Below, in pieces: positions 35,235 to 46,423 of a stretch of 64,000 nucleotides of DNA (positions are counted from its first letter, which is position 1; each line of letters opens with the position of its first letter). The position numbers and the translations under genes are program-made. The notes beneath the pieces are model-generated. The model ran no database searches. It saw nothing but the letters and a program-made list of their open reading frames with translations, and was not told the DNA's origin. This stretch comes from Voacanga thouarsii (lineage: Eukaryota > Streptophyta > Magnoliopsida > Gentianales > Apocynaceae), in contig JANUWF010001696.1 of assembly GCA_026120185.1 (NCBI GenBank), positions 682,001 through 746,000 of the forward strand, given 5' to 3'.

Positions 35235-36125
35235 CTCTATTAAACCCTTGATGAACTAAGCTTCAAAGACCCTTAAGAATAGTAGAAAGTTCTACTATAA
35301 TCTCACCCCAATATCCTTGAAGCAACAAAGGCAAACAAGAACAAATAGAATAGAGAAAATAGGTACCCAAATATTGGAATTCAAACAAATCTTAGAAGAA
35401 CAAAGCAACTAAAACCTATTCAAAGAAAATAACATTGGATTATCCAAAAGATTTATAGACTCATTCATAAGGAGGCCTAACCCTTAAGCATGGTCTTGAA
35501 CAAGATGAACAAGGAGGCTAGGGCCTCTCAAGATTCTCTCTCAAATTTGAATTAAAGTGTGTGAATTGTGTTATCAAATCACAAAAGGTTCTATTTATAC
35601 TACCCTAATCCTAGCTAAGTAATCCCTAAGATTCTATTACAGATTAGTGTCATAATAAGTCTTTACAAGCAATTAAAATTTAACAAAACCGGAGAAAACT
35701 TAAAAAACGCAGATGGAACCTATGCCGATTTGGACACTGCAGCTGGCACCGGTTACGGACTGTCTTCGGGTGGTCGAATGCCAGAATGAATCGTTGTTGA
35801 GTAGAATGAAGCCGGTGTCAGTTTGGCCACCTGGAGCCGACGCCGACTGTCCGCTGGAAGGCTTCCTTAGTCAAGTTTCATCTGCCATTGCTTCCGGCTT
35901 GAGTTGTTGTTGGGGTTCTTCTTGGATAGTCATCAAAATGATCTCTTGGCTGGCTTCCTCAACCATCCAACCCTCTTTCATCCTCAAGCATGGCTTAATG
36001 AGCAATTGAAAATCCTTTTGACGCTTCTTGGACCTAAATCTTGTCATTGGTCCTCGTCCTTGCATGGTCACGCCTCCTCCCCCTTGATCTTGACCTCCAT
36101 GAAGAAGCGGAGTCTCATCAAGTAG

Positions 36126-36666
36126 GCTCCTCTTCTTCTATGAGTAATACGTCATTGTAGTCGCTTATGAGAAATCGATATCTATCAGGCGCCACTCATA
36201 TCCTACTCAATGTACGAGGCTCTTGTGTGTTAGAAGATTCATCAATAGGTGTGGGTTCAGACGGTTGATCAATATTTGTTTGTTCTTCTTGAACTTCTCT
36301 AAGTTCAAGCTTACTCCCACTATCTCCTTTAAACATGTTCTCCTTCTCTAAGAAGATAGCATGTTTCGAAATAAAAACTTTATTTTCAGAATGAAGATAG
36401 CAGTAATATCCAAAGGATTCTTTCGAATATCCAACAAATAAACATTTGTCAAACTTACTTTCAAGTTTGTCTGACATTGCCCTTTTAACAAAAACAAGGC
36501 AACCCCAAATCCTTAAATGAGATATCTTTAGTCTCTTACCAAAGAACAACTCATAAGGAGTGATATCAACCATTTTTGACGGAGCTCTATTTAATATATA
36601 AATAGCAATCTCCAATGCATATCTCCAAAATGATTTTGGTAACTCTGCAAAAGCCATCAGGGTTCG
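36126..36666 (-). pseudogene. pol: Copia-II integrase C-terminal part
   Basis: A single open frame 36196-36657 reads through the copia integrase C-terminus: LPKSFWRYALEIAIYILNRAP, PYELFFGKRLKISHLRIWG, KLESKFDKCLFVGYSKES, and then the acidic linker toward RT with a PRTLSRI-like end. It parallels 47896-48520 of Copia-III. It is cut at 36667 by solo LTR L-D; the upstream integrase resumes at 40758. Confidence 0.92.
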
Positions 36667-37289
36667 TGTAATACCTTATATTTTAATAGCGTAGTAAGCT
36701 TATACTTTGTGGGATGTCGCCCCATCTGATTACTCAGACAAGGGGTCTTTATAACAAACTTTACTCAAAAGGTAGCGAATATTTTTCCAAAATAGAAAAG
36801 TACAAGTATTTAGCTTCGGATATATACATTCAGAGGTACAATAAGTCCATGGTGTAGCACGAGCCTTTGGGAGTCCACCGCGCTTTCACTGTGCCTCTGA
36901 TCCTGAATTTGTTTCAAAAGAAATAACATACATGTGAGTAAAAATCACTCAGTGAGTCCTGTGTGTGCTAGTGCTTTAGAGAAGAAATAGAGTACATAAA
37001 ACTCTTGCGGAGAAAAATACTTCATTTGTCCATTGGAGGCAATTTTAAAACTCTCTGAAAAAGAGTTTATTCAGAACTCATTCATTTTTGGAAAAAAAAT
37101 TGTATTTCAATTTCAAAATATTACCCCGACTTCCATATCACAGACATTCCACCAACAAAAGGACTGCCTGTATGCAAATCTTACATGGCTTCGCCTTCAG
37201 CGCCATATATCATTGTGCTTTGACCGCAGCCTATAGCACTCAACCGTGCGTTGTTGGATAGGTAAGTACACCACAGTGTACTACCAAGA

Positions 37290-37525
37290 AGAGAATTAAG
37301 TTGGTGCTTACGCCAGGAATTCAAGTTAGTGCATACACCAGGAATTCAAGTTAGTGTTTACGCCAAGAATTCAAGTTAGTGCATACGCTAGGAATTTAAG
37401 TTAGTGCTTCTGCTAGGAATTCAAGTTAGTGCGTACGCCAGGAATTCAAGTTAGTGCTTACGACAAGAATTCAAGTTAGTGCTTACGCCAGGAATTCAAG
37501 TTAGTACTTACGCCAAGTATTCAAG
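37290..37525 (+). repeat. 25-bp minisatellite in L-D
   Basis: About nine tandem units of period 25 with core AATTCAAGTTAGTGCTTACG; units differ by 1-4 bases. L-E has about four units at the matching place (60590-60700), so copy number changed since the two LTRs separated. Confidence 0.93.
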
Positions 37526-37571
37526 AAAAAGGCTCGTACTTAAGCACATCAAGTATTCAAGATAGGGCCAA

Positions 37572-37706
37572 CCAGGCAGCATAGGATTCTAGAGGTGACT
37601 CTCACCACGCACGGTGTAGCACTTAGCTCCCATACTAGAACCAGGCAGCATAGGATTCTAGAGATGGCTCCCACCGCGTACGATGTAGCACTTAGTTCCT
37701 ATACCG
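37572..37706 (+). repeat. 69-bp tandem duplication in L-D
   Basis: Two units starting CCAGGCAGCATAGGATTCTA at 37572 and 37641; the second has several substitutions. No equivalent is seen in L-E. Confidence 0.9.
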
Positions 37707-38009
37707 GGGGCTGGTTACCTACTCCGATACCAAATGTCAATCTCATTAAGAAACCCTTTTCTATATCAAGAAAATCATTTTTGGGACAAAATATCATTTT
37801 TCAAAATTTGATCCCACTGACTCGCAAGTCAGATCATCATTCACATAGACTCCGCAGAGCCAATCAATTCATTCCATGGTACATCAGACCAATAAAATAA
37901 TTTTAGGGATCAAAAGGTCATTTTCCAAAAGTTGATCTCATCATGAGAGATTATTTTTCAAAAACCATGTTGAAATAGGATAAAGAGTTATGTTCACGCA
38001 TCAAAACAT

Positions 38010-38350
38010 ATTTCCAAGGGTATTCAGGCTATTTTACCCATACTTGATTTCCAAAAGACTTTTTGAGGGTATTTAGGTTATTTTACCCTTACTCGATTTG
38101 AAAAATATTCACAAGAGTTCCAATAAGGATATTTCAGTCATCTACCGATTACCCGAGTTCTAAAGGTTTTCATAAAACATTCCAATAAGGACATTTGGAT
38201 CATTTTCCAAATACCCGATTCTAAAAGGAACTTATTTTCAAGAAAACCAGAATTCTAATCCCAAAAGAGGATTAAATTCAAAGTTTCCAAACATATTTCC
38301 ATAAAATGTTCTAATAAAAGCATTCCAGTCAATTTATGAATACCCGATTT
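38010..38350 (+). repeat. Degenerate repeats of about 55-65 bp in L-D
   Basis: Successive units carry GGGTATT-AGG, CATTTTACC, ATACCCGATT and AAAAG motifs, six or so times with drift. A matching array lies in L-E at about 61040-61440. Confidence 0.7.
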
Positions 38351-39761
38351 CAAAATTTACCATTTTCTGAAAATCTCAAATATTTAATCCAAAAAGGACT
38401 AAATTCACAAAATTCATGCTTTAATAATCCAATAAGGTTTCCAAGCCAACTATGATGTTCAATCAAGCCTAAAATGGCATAAAATAATTCTTGCTCAGAT
38501 AATCCTTAAACATATTTAGGGATTTCCAAAATGGTATAAAACATAACATTTCGTGGAAAAGTGAAACACACTACTTTTCAAAAGTTTTTCGAAATCAAAG
38601 GGACTCACCTTGTGTCCTAAGCAACTCTTTCCATTAATGGCCGTGTAACCTTCATTTCTACCATTTTCGACATTCCGTTGGCCGTTTACCGCTAAACCTA
38701 CACCAAAAACTGTTTTCGAGTCAATTTGTGTTCGGCCAAAAAATAGCTGATAGTTAGCCGAAGTCCAGCCAATGTGCCCGATAGGTAGCCGATGTCCAGC
38801 CAACATTTAGCCAACGGGGGTCGACGGGGACCGACAGTTAGCCGACGAGGCCGACGGTAAAGGAAAACGTTTAACTTTCGTTCACATCGTTTTTCCATCG
38901 TTTGTTCGATTCTTTTATTTTCCTTTTTCCATATCCTTTATCCCTTCACAAACAAAGAATTCACACCATATTTTCCCTTAATTTCATACAAAATCACACA
39001 ATTAATCATCCTTAAGCCCATCTATTTTCGGACTACTTTCTGGAATTTCACTGGTTTGACACACCATTTTGTTTTGCACATAACTTTCAATTTACAACTC
39101 CGATTTGGCTCCATGGTATACCAAAACAACTGTAAGACTCTTAAATTTAATTCTGTATAAATCTTTTCTCAGATTTCTGGTTCCCGTGACATGATACTGG
39201 GCAAAAACAGCCCCAGTAGTTTCACCTCAAACCTACTATTCATGCTTTCCTTTGTTCTCCTTTAATCTTTAACACCTTGGAACCATTAATTCACTCAATT
39301 TCCCTTAAAATCACATTTAATTCTGAATTTCCAGCTTTCAAATAGTTACAAGGTCACACTTATTCTACACAAATTCACTTTTCCTAATCAAAAGCTAGTA
39401 TTATTCATGTTACCTATCAAGTTACTACCAAGTAACTTTCATTTTTACTCTACTTAAGTTATCATCTTTCCAACTGAAAAGAAGCTTCCAAACCACCATA
39501 TTTATTCAGTTCTTCCTCACTCCAAACATCATTAAAAAGCCTTACACAGCTGGCACTTATATAAGCATATACAAGTTCATACATAAAAGCTCACAAATCC
39601 TAACTTTGATCCAAAATCAAAGCATGAAAGTCATGTTTTCATGTTAAAATTCATATCATCATAATCACCATTCACCCAACAATAACTTTAATTCAAGAAA
39701 GGTAGGGTTTTACCTTGTATTTGAGGCTATTGGTGTGATTTTGCACCAAGAACACCAGGAG

Positions 39762-39788
39762 AACACACACACACACACACACACACAC
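39762..39788 (+). repeat. (AC)n microsatellite in L-D
   Basis: About 13 AC units (GT in LTR direction), next to the splice-donor-like site as in the other family members. Confidence 0.93.
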
Positions 39789-40757
39789 TTCTTTCTTTCT
39801 CTCTCATTTTTCTTTTTCTCATAGTTTTCTTCCTCTTAGCTCACAAATTTATGGCTGTTTTTCAGCCTCTCTTAACTGCCATTTATCACTCAATCTTGGC
39901 CCTCCATTTCTCGTTGTGGTTTAATTGAATAGTGGATGTTTTTAGGTGTGTTCCAATAGGATTTTTACACACCAACCACTTTTTCCTCCACAAAATTTTC
40001 CTTTATTTTCTTCTTGCAAGGCCAACAAAATTTAGGATATATTTTAGCCTCTCTACCTCCATTATTATGGCTAATATATCACATGGTCAATTGGAATTAG
40101 TGAGGTCCGAATCTTATTAAGGAAGATTATGAAAATCTTGTGAAATAAGCTTAGTAAAAATATTTATAAACTTTTATCTCAATTTATCACAACCAATCAA
40201 ATAGAAACACTTGACCTCATTAACCAATCACTAAACGACATTTATTTTCATCCACTAATCATTAGAAGCCGCACATCCCATTTCCAACTGCATTTTCGTA
40301 TTTTCTTAGAAATAACCAAAATCGGGTCCATAACGGAAAAATATTTTATTTCACCATTCCACTTCAAAAATTCTATTAAATCCATTGGTAATTCTTAAAT
40401 TCTTCAATTCCTTCTCTATTTGGTCTAATTTGAGGTCAAAGTCGTGGGCACGGTCGAAATGATGAAAATGCCCCCAATGACCCGGATATCATAGTTCACA
40501 CCAAAACGTGCGTTTCATCGCACTGATCAATTTTTCTTCTTAGCGTATCCTCCAATTCTTATTTTATTAATAGTAGTAGCCTTCTAAAGATTTAAGGTAC
40601 GTGTAGAACAAATCCAATAATTACATCCAAGACTAAATATTATCATACCAAAATTTTTGTCTCAGTATACCGATCAACTTTTACTCTGGCTATTGATACA
40701 TATTCTCATCCTATTACAAAAAGTAGCTAGTCAAAGATAAAAAGGTGGGATATTACA

Positions 40758-41290
40758 GTCCATACCATGTCTAGAAGAGTTTGATTACTTCTCTCAAATA
40801 TACCATTATGTTGAGGTGTATATGGAAGAGTCCATTGAGATAACAACCCATTATCTCTAAGATAACTTACAAACTCTTGGCTTAAGTATTCACCTCCTCG
40901 ATCAGATCTAAGATTTTTAATACTCTTGCCAAGTTATTTCTCTAATTCATTCTTGAAGTCTTTGAACTTGTCAAATTCTTGAGACATGTATTTCATTAAA
41001 TACAAATACCCATATCATGAATAGTCATCGATGAAGGTTATAAAATAGTGATAACCTCCTCTTGCTCGTAAAGACATTGGGCCACATACATCTGCATGTA
41101 TTAGTTCTAATAAGTCATTAGTCCTTTATTCTTTTCCTGAAAATGGAGTTTTAGCCATTTTACCAAGTAAACAAGATTCGTATGTGTCATATGATTCATT
41201 ATCAAATGACCCAAAGTCACCCAACTTGTATAACTTAGGCATGCGTTTTTCATTTACATAGCCTTAATGACAATGCCATAAGTAAAATGA
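40758..41290 (-). pseudogene. pol: Copia-II integrase core
   Basis: Minus-strand translation gives a copia integrase catalytic segment: GEYLSQEF, then a PQHNGIFERSNQTLLDMVW block (about 40765-40825) with the catalytic glutamate, and toward 41160 a zinc-binding region and VHTD-type start homologous to Copia-III 52029-52256. Stops and shifts are frequent, with no open frame longer than 60 codons. It ends on the left at L-D and continues with the protease frame on the right. Confidence 0.82.
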
Positions 41291-41293
41291 GAT

Positions 41294-41812
41294 TCAGTTA
41301 TCTTTTCTTTGTTTCTTTACATTTATATTGAGAATTAGATTATCCATGTCTAGAATATACAAACCTTTAATCAAAGTTGCAAAACCATAATGGATATCAT
41401 TTAATGAAAAAGAACAATGTATATTCTGAAAATTTAAAGGAAATCTAAATAAGTATAAACAAGCAATTGAGATAATATTTTTAAATAAAACTGGTACAAA
41501 ATAATAGTTTTGAAGATCTAAAATTAATTCTAAAGGCAAATTAAGATGATAAGTCTCCATAGCTATTGCAGCATCCTTTGCTCCAATTGCAGCTCGCAGG
41601 TCCACATCACCCTTTTGTAGCCTTCTACTGCCCTTTAGTCTTTGCATATTATTATATAAATGAGATCCACAACCAGTATCCAATACCCATACCTCATTAC
41701 TAAAGGCAGTATTAATCTCAATCATAAACATACCAAGAGTAGAAGTAGAAATGCTTGCATGCGTCTCCTTTTTTTCCTTCATTGTCTCCATGTAGGCTTT
41801 GCAATTATGCTT
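41294..41812 (-). pseudogene. pol: Copia-II protease and GAG-pre-integrase region
   Basis: The open frame 41294-41791 contains WVLDTGCGSHLYNN, the aspartic protease active site (DTG), 30 residues or so from its start, and continues with FVPVLFKNIISIACL and the DIHYGFATLIKGLYIL stretch usual before the copia integrase. It is separated from the gag zinc knuckle by a stop. Conserved layout with Copia-III 52300-52760. Confidence 0.9.
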
Positions 41813-42611
41813 CTAATGGCCCATCTTGCCGTAATTATAACATGGGCCTTTAGTGCTTGCTTCATTCTTCTTCACTCCTCTTTTGGGCATAGTAGGATTT
41901 TTCTTCATTTTTTTGGGAATTAGCTTTTTAGAAGACAAAGAACCTACTAGCAAGATTGCCTTATCATCCTTCTTCAAGGATGATTCAGTAGTCTTAAGCA
42001 GATTGATAAGCTCAGGTATAGTGGCCTCAATATTGTTCATATGGTAGTTAATCACAACTTGTGAAAAACTACTAGGTAATAATTGTAGAATTAAGTTAAC
42101 ATTTAAATCGTAATCTAATACGAAACCAAGATACCGATGCTTTTCAATATAGCCCAACATCTACAGCCCATGAGTAGCTACTGAAGCATCCTCAACCATC
42201 TTAGAGTGGAACAGTTGCTTAGAGACCTCATATCTCTTAGTTCTATCTTGTTTATCAAACAACTCTTTAAGATGAAGATAATGGTTTGAGCATCCATATG
42301 CTGATGTTGTTTTTGTAACTCAGGAGTTATTGATGCCAGCATAATACATGATGTAGTGTCACAGTCCTCTTTGTGCTTTTTTCTGGACAACATGCACATC
42401 AACAACACCATCTTAGACTAGAGGTGGGAGAATAGGAGCATCTAGCATGTAAAGCAACTTTTCCAACTTCAGAACAATTATAAAGTTTCTATACCAATCC
42501 ATATTGTTTGATTCGGTGAGCTTATTTATTTCTAAGATGTTATGTAGGTTTAGGTTTTTCAACAAGATGCAAGTAACCTAGATGTAAAAATAGTATAATT
42601 AAAACATGTAT
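41813..42611 (-). pseudogene. gag: Copia-II gag (broken)
   Basis: Two open frames, 41813-42160 and 42178-42411, give the copia gag core: DLNVNLILQLLPSSFSQVVIN, HMNNIEATIPELINLL, and a basic tail ending CYNYGKMGH, a zinc knuckle whose second cysteine has become tyrosine. The N-terminal part near 42480-42560 has the LDWYKNL-type motif out of frame. An RTE LINE 3' fragment is inserted just upstream of gag. Confidence 0.88.
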
Positions 42612-42866
42612 AATACTCCTGTTAGGGCAATGGAGAGAGTGAGGCAGGATAGGTTAGACAGAGGGAAAGGTAGAGGTAGGCCTAAAACGACATGGATAGA
42701 GGTAATTAAGAGAGATATGTTTTTGTTAGATTTGGATGAAAGTATGACGTTCGATAGAAGAAAGTGGCGAGAGAGGATTCATATGGATGACCACACGTTG
42801 CCTGATGTTGGTTCATGTAGCCGACCCCAAGTTACTTGGGTTTAAGGCTTAGTTTGTTGTTGTTGT
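42612..42866 (+). mobile_element. RTE LINE, 5'-truncated 3' end (255 bp)
   Basis: Matches 51775-52015 of the larger RTE copy, encodes the C-terminal ERVRQDRLDRGKGRGRPKTTW and WRERIHMDDHTLPDV, and ends ACCCCAAGTTACTTGGGTTTAAGG followed by (TTG)n, the usual plant RTE tail. It lies between CATGTAT and TGTATGCTC; Copia-III has CATGTATATGCTCATG uninterrupted (about 53628-53643). The target duplication is about 5 bp (TGTAT). Confidence 0.92.
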
Positions 42867-42871
42867 TGTAT

Positions 42872-44612
42872 GCTCATGATATGTAAATAATTAGGTCTTT
42901 AATTAAACACATTTTTATTGTACTATTTTACTCAAATCAATAGCCCTTACTATTAACTCGAAAAAGCCTGTTGGAAGCTTTCCTAGTGGAATAGTATCTA
43001 AATTCCTTAAGAATGACCTTGGATTAACCTAACAAGCCACTCTTAAGTTCAGTGGTAGGTATCCAATATCAATTACATCAAATGTAACTATTGTATCATT
43101 AGGTGATTAACATAGTTTAATCATTAAACTATTTAATACTATCCTAACCTTGCCTCTAATATTCTTTATGCTTGGGTTAGCCAAACCAAGATAAAGAAAT
43201 TAGTTAAACTCAACCCATTAATCAGGAATTGAATTCCATAGTTTAAACATACTCAATGTCAAGTAGGCTTGGGTATGCTCAACAACCTGGTCTTGAAAAG
43301 AGCTCTCGTTCTTATTATATTAATGGAAGGCATTAGATTTAATATTATTTGAGGGATATATTCCTTTTAGTTGTCTCATCAGTTGGCATGCATACAATTT
43401 ATCAAGATGCAACATAAATTGATAAATACGGTAATAGATAATTACATGGCATGGTTATGGACTTTCTAAATTAATTTCCTAGATCCATCAAGGAAATTAA
43501 TATGGTCAACCCTATGTTTTCAAGCATGATTTAGGTAGCGTATCTTAGCATCTCGTTTCATTTTGATTGCCGTCTTCAAAATCTTGTAAATAAAATTCTA
43601 CCTCAATCTAACCTATATAAACTAATTACATAATTTCTTAAAGGAAGAAACCTTGAGTTATATTTGAGGGGAGTTAGATGAGAAGAGAATTACATAAGAA
43701 TTTGAGGTAAGGCAGGACGCGCAGGCCCTATTTAATTAAAACAAAGCGATAAAGATGCATGAACAGATAAGTTTGGCCTTAGTCCATAACAATCCACCGT
43801 GCCAATAAAATGTGCTGAAAATACATCATAAAACATCTAATGCACAATCATCCAAAATCAGCATTTTGGAGAAATTTGGGTCTAAAATCAAATTTTGAAA
43901 AGTTTTGGACCGAAATTAAATTTTTAGAAAATTATAGGTCCTACATGTAATTTTTGAAAATATTTTTATCCAAAATCATGGGTTTCAAATAAATTCTAAT
44001 CATTATTAGAACCTATTCTCAGAATTAGAAAGGATAAAAAAAACTTATTTTTTATTATTTATTTATTTTATAATATAAAATAGTGCAAGAACAGAGTGCA
44101 CCTGGTGCCAAGTGGTTCGAAGGTACCCGGGGCCAAGTTTGCTCTGGAGGCAGGCACAGGGGAAGAACAGAGTGTACTTGGTGCTAGTTGGGGCAAACGT
44201 ACCCGGCGCTAGGTATGCTCTGGAGGAGAAAAAATACCACTGTTCATCATCTTCCCCGAATTTTTCTTCTGTAGATTTTTAATGAACAACAACGAGATTT
44301 TCAGACCATTTAAAATAGTTTTGATATCAAGCATTGCTAATTAATATTAACAACCAACTGTAATCTACTGCACAATTTAAACAAAAATCCAAATTGTTGA
44401 ATCAAAATCTTGATTGCAGAAAAATCTAATGCCAAAACAAACCCACATGGAAATAACTTCCCAACCGTATTTCAATGACCGAGAGACTCTTCAAACCAGA
44501 AAACCCAGACACGCCATACAAAGTAGTGGGCATACAATAACCATGATCATACAATTACATTCTCGTAAATGATTTCAAAGCGATTAAAAACCCATTAAAA
44601 CACAAAAACACA
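42872..44612 (-). mobile_element. Copia-II untranslated leader
   Basis: Noncoding, about 1.75 kb between gag and the PBS, collinear with the Copia-III leader 53586-55363. It contains no long ORF. Near the PBS end lies a GC-rich tandem patch (44085-44230) with repeated AACAGAGTG-ACCTGGTGCCA units. Confidence 0.8.
44085..44230 (-). repeat. GC-rich repeated patch in the Copia-II leader
   Basis: Four imperfect units carrying near-palindromes GGTGCC, GGTACC and GGCGCT in an otherwise AT-rich leader; matching patch in Copia-III at 54838-54985. Confidence 0.8.
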
Positions 44613-44625
44613 GGCTCTGATACCA
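44613..44625 (-). promoter_or_regulatory. Copia-II primer binding site (initiator Met tRNA)
   Basis: Minus strand TGGTATCAGAGCC, a perfect match to the plant copia consensus, one base from the LTR end. Confidence 0.93.
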
Positions 44626-44626
44626 C

Positions 44627-44747
44627 TATTAGGATTTTCTCATGCTTATCAAATAAGAATGCAGTAAAAATAACCATGAAATCCATTCCAAAAGATCACG
44701 TGTTCGCAATTAAAATGGGAATAGAGTAAGGAAACAGAGATTATGTT
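44627..44747 (-). mobile_element. Copia-II 5' LTR, 3' end part
   Basis: The first 121 bp next to the PBS (plus strand TATTAGGATTTTCTCATGC), matching 30093-30210. Copia-III is inserted here; the LTR resumes at 57015. The duplicated target is ATGTT (44743-44747) against ATCTT (57015-57019); the 3' LTR has ACCTT at this place. Confidence 0.9.
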
Positions 44748-46410
44748 TGTTGGGATTTCATCATGCTTATCAAATAAGAATGCAATGGAAATAACTATGA
44801 AATCGATACCCAAGGATCACGTGTTTGCAATTAAAATAAGAAAAGAGGAAGGAAACGGAGATTACCTTCTATGGAAGAAAACAAACTTTTCTTGCGCCAA
44901 ATCCTTAGCTTAGATCGTCCACCTTGTGCCACTACAATCCAAGAGTAAGATTGTCTCTAGCAATAATCCACACATGGTTGAATCGCTCACAAGCCCACTC
45001 AAATCTATGGTAATAGAAGAGGAGTGATTAGGTTTTAATTGGAGAAGAAATTGATAAAGAAGAAGGTCCGAAAATCCTTCTTATGATCATCCAAACTCTC
45101 AGGCAGCAATGGGGAACGTTACCCGTGTTTAAAGGTTTTAGATTTTGTGTTACTTGCAATTAAGTCCTCCAAGATCCAATGTCTACAATTAAGCCCTTGA
45201 AGTTTATATAATTGCAACCAAGTCCCACAAAATATAACAGATTTATAATTCACCTACAAATATACTGTCTTCTATTAATTAATCCCATAATATTATCAAA
45301 TAATATATATTGAGCATTCAAACCTTTACTTTGTGTGCCCTATTAGGTTTCCTGGTCTTATTAGTAACATAATATGAATTAATCCTAATAGTTTTAGAAT
45401 TAATAATCCTAAATAAAATATATGATTAATTTATTAATTCTCTAAGTAATAAATTCATATTTAACAGATTAAGAGTGACATCTAACAATGACTCTTGGTC
45501 ACCCAAAAGTCTAGAAAGTCAAGCAGCTTGACATGAACCTTTCAATAGCAAATAAGCAGTGCAATAAACCCCTTACACCATACTATATCTCATTCAGTCT
45601 AGAGCATAGAATTAGTGCCAACTCCATCCAAAATATTATAAATTTTTGCCCGAATATTTTAGTACTTGTTCAAGAAATCCATTACTCGATATGTGTATCA
45701 AATTTGGGACTATTTCCAATATATAGTTGCCTTGGCTAAGGACTTCAATTGTAATATTTTCTATAAGTGGCCCTTAGATATACTCTCCTATTATTAGGAG
45801 TGGTGAATCCTTTATTGACCCTCTCAACTAATTTCGTTTACTTTACATTGCATCCAATATCCATTCAATTGGTAGTTCTTGTAAGACTCCAAAAATTAGA
45901 ATCAAAGTACAACGCTAGATAAACATAATACCTTGGAGATCTCAAGTTTAAGGATACCTGCACACTTGCTATAATAAGATTCTATCATTGACACTCAATA
46001 GCTTATCCAAGTGATTATCTCATAGCTAGGTCATCCAATGAACTTGTTTATATAACAAGCATCCACATGTTAATCTTGAGTATCACAATACTCACAGATA
46101 TAAGAACCATTGCTTGATCCATTCAAGAGATATAACATGTGCTAGCTTTGGCGTATTAATAGTGTCCCATCTTATTAATACTTTGACTACTGATTATTCA
46201 AGCACAAACAGTACATAGTGTAGTAGGAATCTAACATCATGATCTATATCATGATTTCCATAACACTGTGTTGTGTTAGGGACTTTATTAAATAGTTTAT
46301 ATGCATATTAAGATACAACAATCAAACTAAAAGATAAAGAATACATCTTTTATTAATTACTATGCATTATACATAGTATTAGTGATTGCCTCTAGGGCAC
46401 AACACTAACA
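44748..46410 (-). mobile_element. Copia-III 3' LTR (1663 bp)
   Basis: Minus strand TGTTAGTGTTGTGC to GAAATCCCAACA. Same family as the Copia-II LTRs. Followed on the internal side by a PPT (minus GCATGTGGGAGAT, 46411-46423). Confidence 0.9.
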
Positions 46411-46423
46411 ATCTCCCACATGC
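46411..46423 (-). promoter_or_regulatory. Copia-III polypurine tract
   Basis: GCATGTGGGAGAT directly before TGTTAGTG on the minus strand. Confidence 0.83.

Larger units (their letters stand above)
33181..36120 (-). mobile_element. Solo LTR H (gypsy-type; about 1.0 kb without nested G)
   Basis: On the minus strand it runs from TGATGAGACTCC (36120) to GTCATATCA (33181). The flanks AATAG (33176-33180) and AGTAG (36121-36125) are a 4/5 duplication; uninterrupted Copia-III has AGTAG at this place (near 47990), so the left copy mutated. Near its 5' end it encodes GPMTRFRSKKRQKDFQ (within 35871-36071), similar to the GPMTR segment found at the end of plant gypsy polyproteins, so pol sequence may overlap the LTR. 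A TATA box (minus TATAAATA, about 35590-35598) and GC-rich patches (35715-35860) follow. Solo LTR G is inserted in it. A gypsy fragment rather than an LTR is possible, but the duplication argues for an LTR. Confidence 0.75.
36667..40757 (-). mobile_element. Solo LTR L-D, long-LTR subfamily 2 (4091 bp)
   Basis: On the minus strand it runs from TGTAATATCCCACC (40757) to AAGGTATTACA (36667). It interrupts the Copia-II integrase: the flanks are GTTCG (36662-36666) and GTCCA (40758-40762), and the uninterrupted Copia-III has GGTCCA here (near 48530), so the left duplication has two changes. Internal landmarks on the plus strand: terminal block with TTTATAACAAAC and GGATGTCGCCCC, 25-bp minisatellite, 69-bp duplication, 60-bp-scale repeats (38010-38350), GC-rich repeated patch (38740-38870), splice-donor-like AAGGTAAAAC (minus, about 39707-39716), and AC microsatellite. 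L-E is its closest relative. The ORF 38516-38898 region is the GC-rich patch, not a gene. Confidence 0.88.

Noticed and set aside
37290..37525. CRISPR array
   Set aside because: Units are directly adjacent with no unique spacers and lie inside a plant LTR; it is a minisatellite.
38516..38898. Minus-strand ORFs in L-D as genes
   Set aside because: They cover the GC-rich repeated patch and are not kept in L-E.
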